A stretch of 64,000 nt of DNA from Meghimatium bilineatum (lineage: Eukaryota; Mollusca; Gastropoda; Stylommatophora; Philomycidae), in contig CM067315.1 in NCBI GenBank assembly GCA_034231615.1, positions 37,053,129 to 37,117,128 on the forward strand. Reading direction: 5' to 3'. The position numbers and the translations under genes were made by a program. Below, in pieces: positions 1 to 10,800 of this stretch. Within the stretch, counting starts at the first letter, position 1. Each line of letters starts with the position of its first letter. The notes beneath the pieces were generated by a model that saw only the letters and a program-made list of their open reading frames with translations, had not been told where the DNA came from and did not search any database.

Positions 1-1640
1 GTCTACTAGGCTATAATACCTGTGTACAGAAAATTTAAAACAACACCTCAAAGGCAGATTTTGAGTATTTCCGTGCATGTCGCTGGTCGGTCTTGCCAAT
101 TTTTAACATGGGACTCCAAGTATATAAATATTGACCAAGACAATAATCAGAAACATAGAATGAGGTCCTAATTAATTCTGTACAGAGGTCTTACTCTACA
201 TACTACGGTCTTGCACAAACACTCACATTTTTGACATCCAAAACTTTGCCGTTTAGGCGGTGTTGGAGGGAGTGGAATGGAGGAAATAAATCAATATTGA
301 AACTGTCTGAGCTGTGCCTCAGTTTATGTAACCGTATAAGGTAAACATACAGGTCAGACAAAGTTCAAACTCTTCTGTATCTTTTAAAAACAAACGTGAT
401 CTGGCATGTTTTTGTCTGGCCATTCATCTTTCCCGTTTACACGTACAGGAATAAAATCACAATGACAATAAAAATGTATGAACTGGAAGCTAAACTACTT
501 GTGCAGTATTCTTGGCTAGCTAAGTCAGCCGTATATTCTGTTAATTAGTCCAGCCCACTGAGGCCGCAGTTCCAAATCACAACACATCATAGGCATTTTG
601 TAGTAAAATTGCGCCGTAATTGATTCCCTCCCCCAACCACTGTACATTTAGTGGAAGATGAGATCAATTTCACAATCCTCTGTTATGTTTATTTTATTAC
701 CGTATTCTCCCCACACGGTAAACATAACCAGTTACAAAGTTCAAACTCTTTATCTTATAAAAACAAACATGATCTCGCTGTCTTGCCTTTCATCCTTTCA
801 TCGTTTCCCACTTAAACGTTTCCCACTTAAATGTCACTGTCAGAAGCCAGCTGGTGACATAATAGTTACATAGTAATTACTATTCACTAGCGCTGTTCCG
901 CGTCATAAGGCCCAGACACCCAACACAGACAATTCATTCAGGAAAAACTTTGTTCCCCAAAGTCTTGCCACCTCATAAACTGTCTATAGTCATGGATAGG
1001 GAAGTCAGCCTACCGGGTATTCATTATTTTCGGATATATTGTTCCAGAATACAGTAGCCACCAGGGTTTCATTCCTTGATTCATTCAAGTTACGTGAGTG
1101 AAGCAAATGAAAGGAATGCTATTTTCTTAGAGTTGCAAAAGTTTGTGTTAATTTCCATTTAGCATGTCGGTTCTTTCTTATGATGATGAAGTTCATTATT
1201 GCCGGCTTTGTTAAGTTGGGGATGTCGGTCTATAGTCGGACTTTCGACTTTCTCCACTTTTGGGAAGGGATAGTTAGGTTATCGGCCTACAATCGGATGG
1301 GTTTATATTCAGAATTTAACGGTAAGATAGCTCTGTGAGTGTAGGAGCAAGTGACAGACACACGCCACAAAAACAGTAACATGACACTTTAAATTTGATA
1401 GTGCCGATGCTTCAGTGACTGATTTGTTACATTGCTACTCTGGTGACAATAAGTGCCTTTCTCAGGAATAGCGATTAATTTTCCTTCTTGGTGTACTCCA
1501 ACCGCATGAAATGAACATAATTCACAGATTTGTTTAACTTGCTCCCTATATTATTTCAATTCACTTCCTCCTAATATCCTCAACTCTTGTATTTTACTTG
1601 ATTATGCAAATGACTGTACATTTTCATGGATAATTATTTG
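1..1640. other. AT-rich non-coding stretch with a diverged internal duplication
   Basis: No exon or transposon protein was recognised. Bases near 330-440 and 690-830 share a diverged block (both contain GTAAACATA, then CAAAGTTCAAACTCTT, then a run ending in AAAACAAAC), so part of the stretch is an old duplication. It is either upstream flank or a large 5' intron of SASS6, because the next downstream exon needs earlier coding exons. Confidence 0.4.
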
Positions 1641-1646
1641 TCTGTT

Positions 1647-1795
1647 AATCTTCGGCATTCATTCTCAAACTCCTGCTGGTTCTCTCTTGTAGCAGGACAA
1701 TGGTCCTACTAGATTTTCAGCAAGATGTAGTCTAGAGAGTGGAAATGCACAGTGTAGCCGTTTCATTTACCATAATGGTACGATATATTCGTCTT
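1647..1795 (-). repeat. GAA-tailed SINE family, truncated copy (long-hairpin form)
   Basis: The minus strand reads as the 3' part of the family whose full copies lie at 2715, 20948, 39088 and 61680. It keeps the conserved GAGTTTGAGAATGAATGC end and the CTCCTGCTGG arm. The loop between the arms is longer than in the full copies. The 5' half is missing. Confidence 0.6.
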
Positions 1796-1799
1796 CGCG

Positions 1800-2515
1800 A
1801 GGTCTGTTTAATCTAATTTTTGTATTTTACCTATTCTGTTTGTGATTTGAAGTATTCATTTAATCAGACTTGAGACTCATGACTCATTTTCTTGTGGTAT
1901 TCTGCTTACCTCATTTAATTTTTGTCTATCAATGGTGCGTAAGATTCACATGAGCCCCACTATTGCTTATAAAACTAAACATGATTGCACCTTTTTGTCT
2001 TAAGATACAATGAGATGCACTTTAAGATCTCACTGTATTGATCATATTGTATGTTTATTTTTAGTTTGTTGTTGTTTCTCGATAGAATGTCTCTTTTGGA
2101 CCATGGCGTTAAAAAATTCCTTGTTTTTTCTGTTATTTCTCATCGACATTACTTTATATTTATGCTATTTATAATTGGAAAAAATACAATAAAATCATTA
2201 AATCTCAGTATCTGCATTGAATCACTCCAATAACGGACAATGCCATATTGGAGTGACATTTATAATAAATAAGAAACATCACACTGAATAATACAGGTAC
2301 TGGTTCAGCAAAATTTTCCACAAAAACGGCGTATTCATAAATGACAAAAGTCATCTGTAGCAGTGATAGGGCTTGTGCTTCTGTGACTTTTGTCATCCTT
2401 GGCAGTGAAAGTGTTAAGTATTTATAACATATTGAAGATACCCTGCATCTGTATGCAACATATTCTTTCCATAACATGGTCTTCTTTATGGATACGTTGA
2501 ACTCCTCAGAATTAT
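1800..2515. other. Non-coding stretch, nothing recognised
   Basis: AT-rich sequence on both strands. Short open frames occur but none resembles a known protein or is bounded by convincing splice sites. Confidence 0.35.
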
Positions 2516-2519
2516 AGGG

Positions 2520-3763
2520 AGAGTTAACCTGCAGTGGTTAAGACTTAAAAACAAGATAGACACTGAGGTTGGTGAAGAACAATTCGGTTTTAGGAAAAAT
2601 AATGGAACCAAAGAAGCTATACTTAGTATCTGACTGTTGATAGATAAATATATAGAAGTTCAAAATGTATCTATATTTGTTTCATAGGCTACAGCAAGGC
2701 CTTTGATAAGAGTCTTCTTCTGCGTTCGTTCTCAAACTCCTGCAGATTAGCAGGATGTAGTCCGGAGAACGGAATTCCTTGTGTCATGGTTTACAGCATT
2801 GCTGCGATATCTGCTCCTTTTGGCCTGACACATCCTACTTCAGCATGGCTTTGGGTCACTGACCCTATATGAGATGGGACAGCCAATCCCATCCCATAAA
2901 CCTTAGTCGCCTTTTACGACATGCGTGGAAGGTAAACAGTGTTGCTATTCTTTGCTGCCCTTTCGGGCCCCGACAACACACAGGCGACAAGAGTCTAACA
3001 TGAAAAGTTAATCAAATGTCTTCAAGAAATAGGCATAGGTGGAAAAGACATCAGGCTGATTAGAAATATATATTGGGAACAAACTGCATCAATAAGGTGT
3101 GAAAACAGTTACTCAACATACATAGAAATAAGAAGAGGGTAAGACATGAATGTATTTTACCACCAAGCCTATTTAATATCTACACAGAGAATATCTTTAA
3201 AAATATAGAAGAAATACCAGGACTAAAGATCAATGGGAAAATAATGAACAACCTGAGATATGCAGATGACACTGTTCTTTTAGCAGAAAATGAACATGAA
3301 CTACAAAGACTAATAGATTAAGTCAATAAATCAAATAATGAATATGGACTAGATATAAATATCCAAAAACACAAATCATGATAATCAGCAAAGTCACAGA
3401 AGAACAGGTGTTAAACATAAACATACATTGAGAGAAACTGCAACAAGTAGAACATTACCAATATCTTGGGTGCATAATCACAAATGGCAGATGTGAAGCA
3501 GAAGTTAAAAGGAGAATAGGAATGGCTAAAAGTACTTTCAATGACATGAGGAAAATAGTACCATCTAAACAAATTACAAACAAGTTAAAAATGAGAATTA
3601 TAAAATGCTACATCTATTCCATATTAATTTATGGCTCAGAAACATGGACACTAAACAATTAGAAGACAGGACTGATGCTTTGAGATGTGGATATATAGAA
3701 GAATAGGGAGAACATCATGGAAAGAGAAGAAAACAAACAAAGAGGTTCTAACAGACACTTAGT
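2520..3763 (+). pseudogene. LINE reverse transcriptase, broken and interrupted by a SINE
   Basis: Conceptual translation in shifting frames gives non-LTR retrotransposon RT blocks in the expected order: GEEQFGFRKNNGTKEAI near 2570, a KAFDK-like block at 2700, PSLFNIYTENIF near 3160, the catalytic box NLRYADDTVLLAE near 3260, then YLGCIITNGRCEAEVKRR near 3460 and IYSILIYGSETWTL near 3620. Several stops and frameshifts show it is dead. A GAA-tailed SINE (2715-2985) sits exactly in the KAFD block. A closely similar copy lies on the minus strand at 58590-59645. The clade was not assigned. Confidence 0.85.
2705..2995 (-). mobile_element. GAA-tailed SINE, full-length copy with target duplications
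   Basis: The element occupies 2715-2985 and is flanked by GATAAGAGTC (2705-2714) and GACAAGAGTC (2986-2995), a 10-bp target duplication with one mismatch. On the minus strand it starts near GTTGTCGGGGCCCGAAAG and ends in GAACGCAGAAGAA. No A or B box was seen. The target is the coding sequence of a LINE RT. Confidence 0.8.
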
Positions 3764-3765
3764 AT

Positions 3766-4120
3766 GAGTTAACATTTTCAATATTCATCATCAGGTAGCA
3801 TATCCTGAACAGGATGTAGCAGTCATCACAACCCTTGGAAATATCTGTTGATCTTGAGTCAGTCTTCTTGCTTCTGTTGCTGTCATGTTCAGGTGGTCTT
3901 TGATATCTTGCCTTGATCTTCTTGGTCTCTCTTGTCAATCTACCTAGCATCATTCCCTCCATTATAATCTTCTCTAAGCTTCTCAATGTTCATAAAACTT
4001 CTATTCATTTTTTTGCTGCCCATTATCTTTTAAATCCTTCTGTAGCATCTTAAAAGACGCAATTCAGTTTGCCACAGTTTTATTAAGTGTCAATGTTCTA
4101 CAGCTGTAAATAGCAGCTGG
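3766..4120 (-). pseudogene. LINE C-terminal tail fragment
   Basis: The minus strand encodes a typical end of a LINE ORF2: a RSLEKIIMEGMMLGRLTR segment (the LI-x-EGKI-x-G-R-TRGR pattern), a degenerate middle, and an end resembling the TSCSG tail seen in related elements. It abuts the 3' break of the plus-strand LINE at 3763. Confidence 0.55.
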
Positions 4121-4166
4121 GATCATATGAGGATATGGTGGTAGTTAGAATAATTAATATATAATC

Positions 4167-4505
4167 TTTTTCTACATCTGTGTTCATTATCAAACTTGTG
4201 TAGATCAGCAGAATGTAGTCCAGAGAACTGAATGTGTTCATAGAATGTAGTCCAGAGAACTGAATGTGTACATAGAATGTAGTCCAGAGAACTGAATGTG
4301 TTCAATCTTGGTTTATAGCATAGTGTGATATCTGTGCCTTTTGGCCATACACATCTAATTTTAGCAAGACATAAGACCCTCTGTGGGATGAAACAGCCAG
4401 CTCAATCCCCCCCAAGCTTCTCTTTTCGCATCTTACAAACATGCCTGGCGGGCAGCATTAACACTATTCTTTGCTCCCCTTTCAGACTCCGGAAACATAA
4501 AGGCA
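4167..4505 (-). repeat. GAA-tailed SINE, diverged copy with an internal triplication
   Basis: It aligns along its length to the family (TGTTCATTATCAAACTTG at one end, TTTGCTCCCCTTTCAG at the other). A segment of about 29 bp beginning AGAATGTAGTCCAGAG is present three to four times in tandem at 4207-4305, whereas full copies have one. Confidence 0.65.
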
Positions 4506-4646
4506 GTTATACATTTCTGAGATTTATAAGCACATTTTCAGTTCAAATTATGTAAGCCTTAGTGTTAGTTTGCTGTTGTGATACACTATGTCAATAATGT
4601 TGTGTACAATATATATATATCTATCAATCACACTCTTACTTTTTAG

Positions 4647-4824
4647 ATTTGTCATCCATTTTATCAGTGGAGGAAAATCATTACTAGGGGAAGATGCACC
4701 TTATGTGTTAAACATAGTGGAAACTAACCCATTCAGACATCTGAATCATCTGTCGCTCAAATTTATGCCTGGCTCCAATGCAGATATAATATCACACCTT
4801 GCTAGCTGTCTCAAACAGATGACG
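4647..4824 (+). CDS. SASS6: SASS6 exon with PISA motif (first visible exon)
   Basis: Acceptor CTTTTTAG before 4647, donor GTATTT after 4824. The first base completes a codon begun in an unseen upstream exon, and the exon ends in phase 0. It encodes FVIHFISGG, then NIVETNPFRHLNHLSLKFMP, then IISHLASCLKQMT. This is the end of the SAS-6 head domain and the start of the coiled coil. Confidence 0.93.
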
Positions 4825-7800
4825 GTATTTTGCATTTACTTTTAACTGTAAATTATGTGTGTTTTGAGCTAATTGAGTGTAAATAATGTTATGCTACTGT
4901 TGTTTTTTTTTACAAATTTTGACCATAGGATTTCGCCATGAGCTTGAGAGCTTCTCTAACTGGCAGCAGTCAATAAATTGTCTACAGGACAATACCTGTG
5001 TATGGACCCTATGCTGAGATGTCCTATAAAATAGGGTTGTATTCCTCAAGTACAGAATCCTTTTTCTCTACGGGGTTAAGTTTCAGATAAGGATTCGTTT
5101 CCTCACTAGATTGTGACACTAGTTGCTTGTATCTGGTCGAATGAGGTGATCATTCACTGTGTGAGCAAGACTTGTGATCTAAAGTTTAAGTTTCAACTTT
5201 TCATATTGGGAGGGGGTTTACTTCCTTAGTCTATGACAACTTCTAATCTACCTGCAGGGCATCATCTTAGTATTGACTACTGGGACATGACACTGTTGTC
5301 TGTTTCAGATGCTAATCCATTTTCTATGGGAGGCGAAAGTATATATCTCTAAGTAGTCTACTTATAGTTGTTTAATACTAGTGCTCCCCAAGGTAGGACA
5401 TATGTCCTAGGGCAATTTGAAACTTTTTCCAGAGGCAAAAGTGCCTGTTTTATTTGAAATACATATTTATATTATGCTTTTCTCATAACTTGGTTAAAAT
5501 ATTATGCTTGGAAAAGGATACCAATATTTTCAAGGCCTTGAGGTGAAACATGAAATAAAAACGATTGAGAAGTGTTTTTAACGTGTATTTCAAAATATTT
5601 TTAGGTGCAATAAGGAATTAGCTCACATTCTTACTTTTTTAAATAGTACTCACAAAGAAAAATAATAAACGTAATATTTATGCAAACACTGCTTATCTAC
5701 CCTAATTTCATTCTGCTAAATCATTTATGGCTGATGGCTATATTTATAGTAAGTATATATTCATATACTTAATTCGTCTTTTAAACACCGTGTTTTTCGC
5801 TTTTACGCCCCTGCATCTACTTTGGTTCATGTTCGCTGCGTTCTGCCTTTCCTCTAGGCTATTGTCTTATCCTATTGTTCTTTCTTTCACGAGGTTGTTT
5901 TCCTTGCACTCCGGCACCATTTTATTGTGAGTAACTGCGTCATATCCGTGTTTTCCTAACTTGGCTTGCTTGCTGCAATGGTCTGAGCCATTTATCTGGC
6001 CTCTACTGTCCACTTTTGACTTTGTTGCCATACTGTGTGTGACCATTCATTTCCAGGAGCTCGGACCTGTCGCACTATGTTGGTAAATTTTTTGAAATTT
6101 TTTCAAATTAAAACATATTTCACAGCCCATCTATGTTCACTATGACAAATGCCTTTGTGAGGTCTACAAATGTTGTGACCTACATTCCTTTTGTTTTTGG
6201 ATTTCGTCTGGGAGTTAACAGGCAGCAAAGATCATGTCCACTGTTAGATAAAGAATCTATGAGAACTATCAGTAAAAGTAATTAGAATCAATAGTAATTC
6301 CATTAAACAAAACAGACACAGTGAAAGAATAATATGAAAATGTATGTTGATGGAATCTGAAATTTTTGCATGTATCAGTTTTTGTCAAGATTTCTGCATT
6401 TATCACCAGGAAATCAGAAACTTGATCCAGCACAAATTTGAACACATGGAAAAAGATTTGAGCAGCGAACTTCATGAAGTGAAAGAGGTCAGTTTGATTA
6501 AGAAGTAGTAGAACATTCTGTTTGTAAATAACAACACACTGTCAGATGTGTATCACATTAGATGCGTCGCACACATTAGATTTGATGAACATGTGAGTTT
6601 AGATACTACATCAGAATATGAAAACATTAAGAAGCTTTTTTGTGGTTGCAACATGGAAAGTTTTATAAAACAGAATTGCAGTTTCTATACTATCTTGATT
6701 GTGTGAGCGTCAAGTCAATGAAAGAGCAGATTCATTGGCAGGAAACTCTCAGGTCAGTAGCAAAGTACTGTGGAGAGATGTTCATTAATTCATTGTACAA
6801 GTGGTGGTAAATTCAGCCAGCACGCTGAAGAAATGCAGATGAGACACTACAATATTGGTTTTTACTGATGTCTGAGCGCATGCAACAAAACGTGCAAATA
6901 CAAAAAAAAGTGTGATGCATTTGAGAGACTATAGTGTTGGTCTGGATCTGTACTCACAAAGTTGTCTTTATAAGCAGCACAACTACTGCATAACCAGTGC
7001 ACAACATTATGCCTCAATGACAAAAGCTGAGTTTTTGTGGATAAACGAAGAGTCTTTGCATGGTTGCAGGAAGGTGTTACTGTCTGAAGTGTGGCTCAGA
7101 GGCTTGCAGTATCTCCTTCAGTTATTGTTAGACGGCAACAGCGCTTTGCCCAGACAGATATCGTCAAGGAATTGTAACACACAGATCATCCTAGAGTACT
7201 ACATTTCAAGAAGATTACTTAAGCTTCTCCACACCATTAGCATGAACATAAGCCCAATTCCAGTTGTACTCTGCTGGATGCTGTGGTAGCAGAATTTGGC
7301 CTAGCTAAGCAATTAACGACCATAAAAAGATTGAATTTGGCTTTTTTTCTTTCTAGGAAGAATGGAAACATTGCTAGGTCAAAGACTGGAATTATGGAAC
7401 AAGAAGACAATTTCAAAGTTCAAGTGAAGTCTGTTACGATCAACGAGAATTGAATTGAAATTAAACTATTTTTAGTGAAATTCTTTCTGATTGTTTTGCT
7501 AATAATTATGAGTTGTTGTAAATTACATTTATTTAAAAAAAACTGATTGAACATGTTAGTTTTGCTATGAAATTATAACGCATAATAATTAGGTATGAAG
7601 ATTGTGCATTGAATTTACATCACGTTGTTTGAATTTACATCATGAGTCGAGAAATGTTCTTAGACCTAGTCAAGATTGCATCATGGGTTAGTGACATCTA
7701 AGTGCTTTATTTTGGTCAGTTTGGTTATGAAATAACAAATTTAATTAGAATAAGATAGTTATAGTAATTTATTGAAAGAATAAATTGATTGGACAAGAAC

Positions 7801-10800
7801 ATGTGATTCAGCCATTTAAAAAATATATTTCAATGCATTTTTTCATCATTACACAATTTTTAAAAAACTATCGGGCATGCAGGAGGCAAGTTATATAATT
7901 TGTATTGAGCGTAGTAAATGTTAATTCAGAGGCAATCACTGCAACAGAGAACAAACTGTAAGCGAGAATGTTGTCAGTTCATCGGAGATGATAACAAAAC
8001 TATAGTTAGTGGTCAGACTATTTGGAATCTCCTTCATGATGGCTACTATAATGCTTATGGTTTAGCCATTCTGCCATGTTTGACTGCTGCCCACATAGCA
8101 GTTTGTTTATTATGGTGTATGTGTGTTTGTGCCTTGCACAGTGAGATAACATGTTCACGGATGAATCTCGATTTGTCTTGGAGCCTACATATCAACGAAT
8201 CAGAGTATGGAGAAGTCGTGGTGAACATTTCAGTGATGGTGAATTCCATTAATGTAAAACCGATAAGGTGAGAGATCAGTGATGATGTGGGGAAGGTATT
8301 AGTTTAGCAGAGCCTCTCTCTATCGTGTGATTTGGAATCGAACAAATGGTGATTGCAACATGACAAGATTCTACTGCTTCTTGCCATCCCATCATTTCAA
8401 GTTATTGGACACAATGCAGTCCTTCAAGTTGATAATTCAAGATCACACCATTCTCCTGCAACAGGCGGTCATTCTTAGAATGGATCAGCCAACAAACAGT
8501 CCTGATATGAATCCTATGTAACATCAGCCATCTTCTGCATGAACTGTTTCTGGTACTTCGGCATCAGTGGCAGACAGGGCACTAATGTTTCATTCAGAAG
8601 CTCATCATTTCCATGCGACTGGTGTCTTGAATGTATCACAAATAATAGAGGACAAACACGGTACTGAAAATGCTGACCATTGTTGCTGTGCTGTCATTGT
8701 CCACACATTAATGCTTTAATCATGAAATATAGTTTTCATTACTGAAATGCTTGCCATGTCATATTTTGAAATGCTGTTCTGTTATTTTTCTTTTCATTTG
8801 ACTTAGCTCCCTTCTAAACAGTGGTCCATAACTTTTTTTGAAAGGTAAAAAGTTAGTGAGAAATAACTGATTACAAATTTCTTTAAATGAGATCACACTT
8901 TTTTCTGTCATTCAGCAATTGTCATCCAGAACAACAGAACTGGAGTCTCTCAAACTAGAGTTTTCATCACGTGTTGCAGACATAACATCAAAATATAAAG
9001 AAGATATGGCTGTGGAGAAAGAGAAAACAATACAGGTTGTCTTAATAGCTACATGTTTTGCTTTTCATTTACAACTAGCTGATTAAACCTTTTTTGTTTC
9101 ATTTGTAAATTAACTGTATATTTTGTAATTACAGTGCAGTTCACTTTCTTCTCTCCTGGTATTTGCTCTTTTATTTCATCATTTTGATTAGTAATGTCAG
9201 TGTAATTCTTCAGTGGTTTTTGTTGTCCAGTTTGTTTGTTTTGTGTTCGCTCCATTGTAACCATCACGGATATCCGTGCGATTTCCGCCGGGAGCGTGAT
9301 TACGTTGTGCCACCGTTATGCACCTTGTAGGCCTAGCACATCCGATTTCGGCATGTGTTGTCCAGTAATTTTATATATTTCATTTTACAAGGCTATTGTA
9401 ATTTCCATTTACAATATGTATTTCCATTCTCTGAACTACATCATGCTGGAAATCTAGTAGAACCATGGTTCTTCTACAAGATAGATTCAGGGGGAGTTTG
9501 AGAATGAATGCTGAAGGAGAAGAATAGATGACAGAATGGTGTTCTTGTGTTTTAGACAGGACTTTTTGTCATTCAGATATACTTTGTCTGTCTATCTATC
9601 TATCAGATAGACTTTGTATAGTAACCAATTTTCAATTCATAGTTTCAGTCTAGTTTTCAAGTCAGAGTGGATAGAGAGCGTAAGGAGCTTATACAAGATA
9701 ATTATAAGCAACAGAAACAGTTGGAGGCCCGTCTTGAGGAATCTGAAAGCAAAAATAAGGTCAGTGATCTTAACATGGTCTGTCAGGATGATGTTGTATG
9801 TTTTATATTTTGAACTGTACATTAAACTATTTGCTGGCTAATGAACTGACTTCATGAAGTGAACCAAAAGCCACGCTAAAGCCAGATGTGCCAGACTGAA
9901 AGGCACAGATATCACATCTAGTCTGTAAACTATGACACAATTTATTCTTCTCTCCAGATTACATCTGAAGTTCTATCTATATCTATCTGTTGTTTGTTAT
10001 ATCTATATTATATCTATATCATCTGTTGTTTGTTACTATACCTGAAGTTCATCTGTTGTTTGTTACTACATCTGAAGTTCATCTGTTGATTGTTACTATA
10101 CCTGAAGTTCATCTGTTGTTTGTTACTATACCTGAAGTTCATCTGTTGTTTGTTACTATACCTGAAGTTCATCTGTTGTTTGTTACTATACCTGAAGTTC
10201 ATCTGTTGTTTGTTGCTACATCTGATACTTGGTGGGGGTAGATTGTACTTGCCCTGAAAGTTAGTTCACTATATATTCTATCGTTCTGTGTCATCTTTTA
10301 TTTGATAAAAGTATATTGTCTATATTTGTAAGTTTGTCACTTGTGTAAACTTCTCTGCTTTTGCAGTTCCTGTTTTTATTCTCAAATTTATAGTGTTTTT
10401 TTTACTTAGTCTTCTAGATCCTTCTTCGTCCTGCTTTATGGCAGCGTGGTACAGAGAGTGTCTATTACGGCCAGGGTATATGGCTTGAATCCTGCTGCAT
10501 GCAATTGTTCAGACCATACCAAAAGTAATGGCAAACTACGCAACATATTACATTACCTAGAAAATGACTACAACCAAAAAATATTCTGAATAGGATATGC
10601 TACCAATGTTTTTTTTCCTTAGTTTTTTTGCATATTATTATGTCCAACTAGAATTTATTCAGAAAGTAGTTTTGGCTGTAAAAAATATGAAATTGTAATT
10701 CCAGGAACTGACAGACCTAAAGTACAAGTTAGAATCTTGTATCAGAGATTACAAATCCAAGCTGACAACTTTAGAAGAAGAGAATACTAGGACAAAAGAA

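Noticed and set aside
5378-5460. hAT-like end (AGTGCTCCCCAAGGTAGG)
   Set aside because: No opposite end and no 8-bp duplication found; too weak to call.
6490-6900. Possible further transposase or SASS6 exon after 6487
   Set aside because: Short frames such as DVYHIRCVAHIRFDEH were tempting, but no family or junction supports them.
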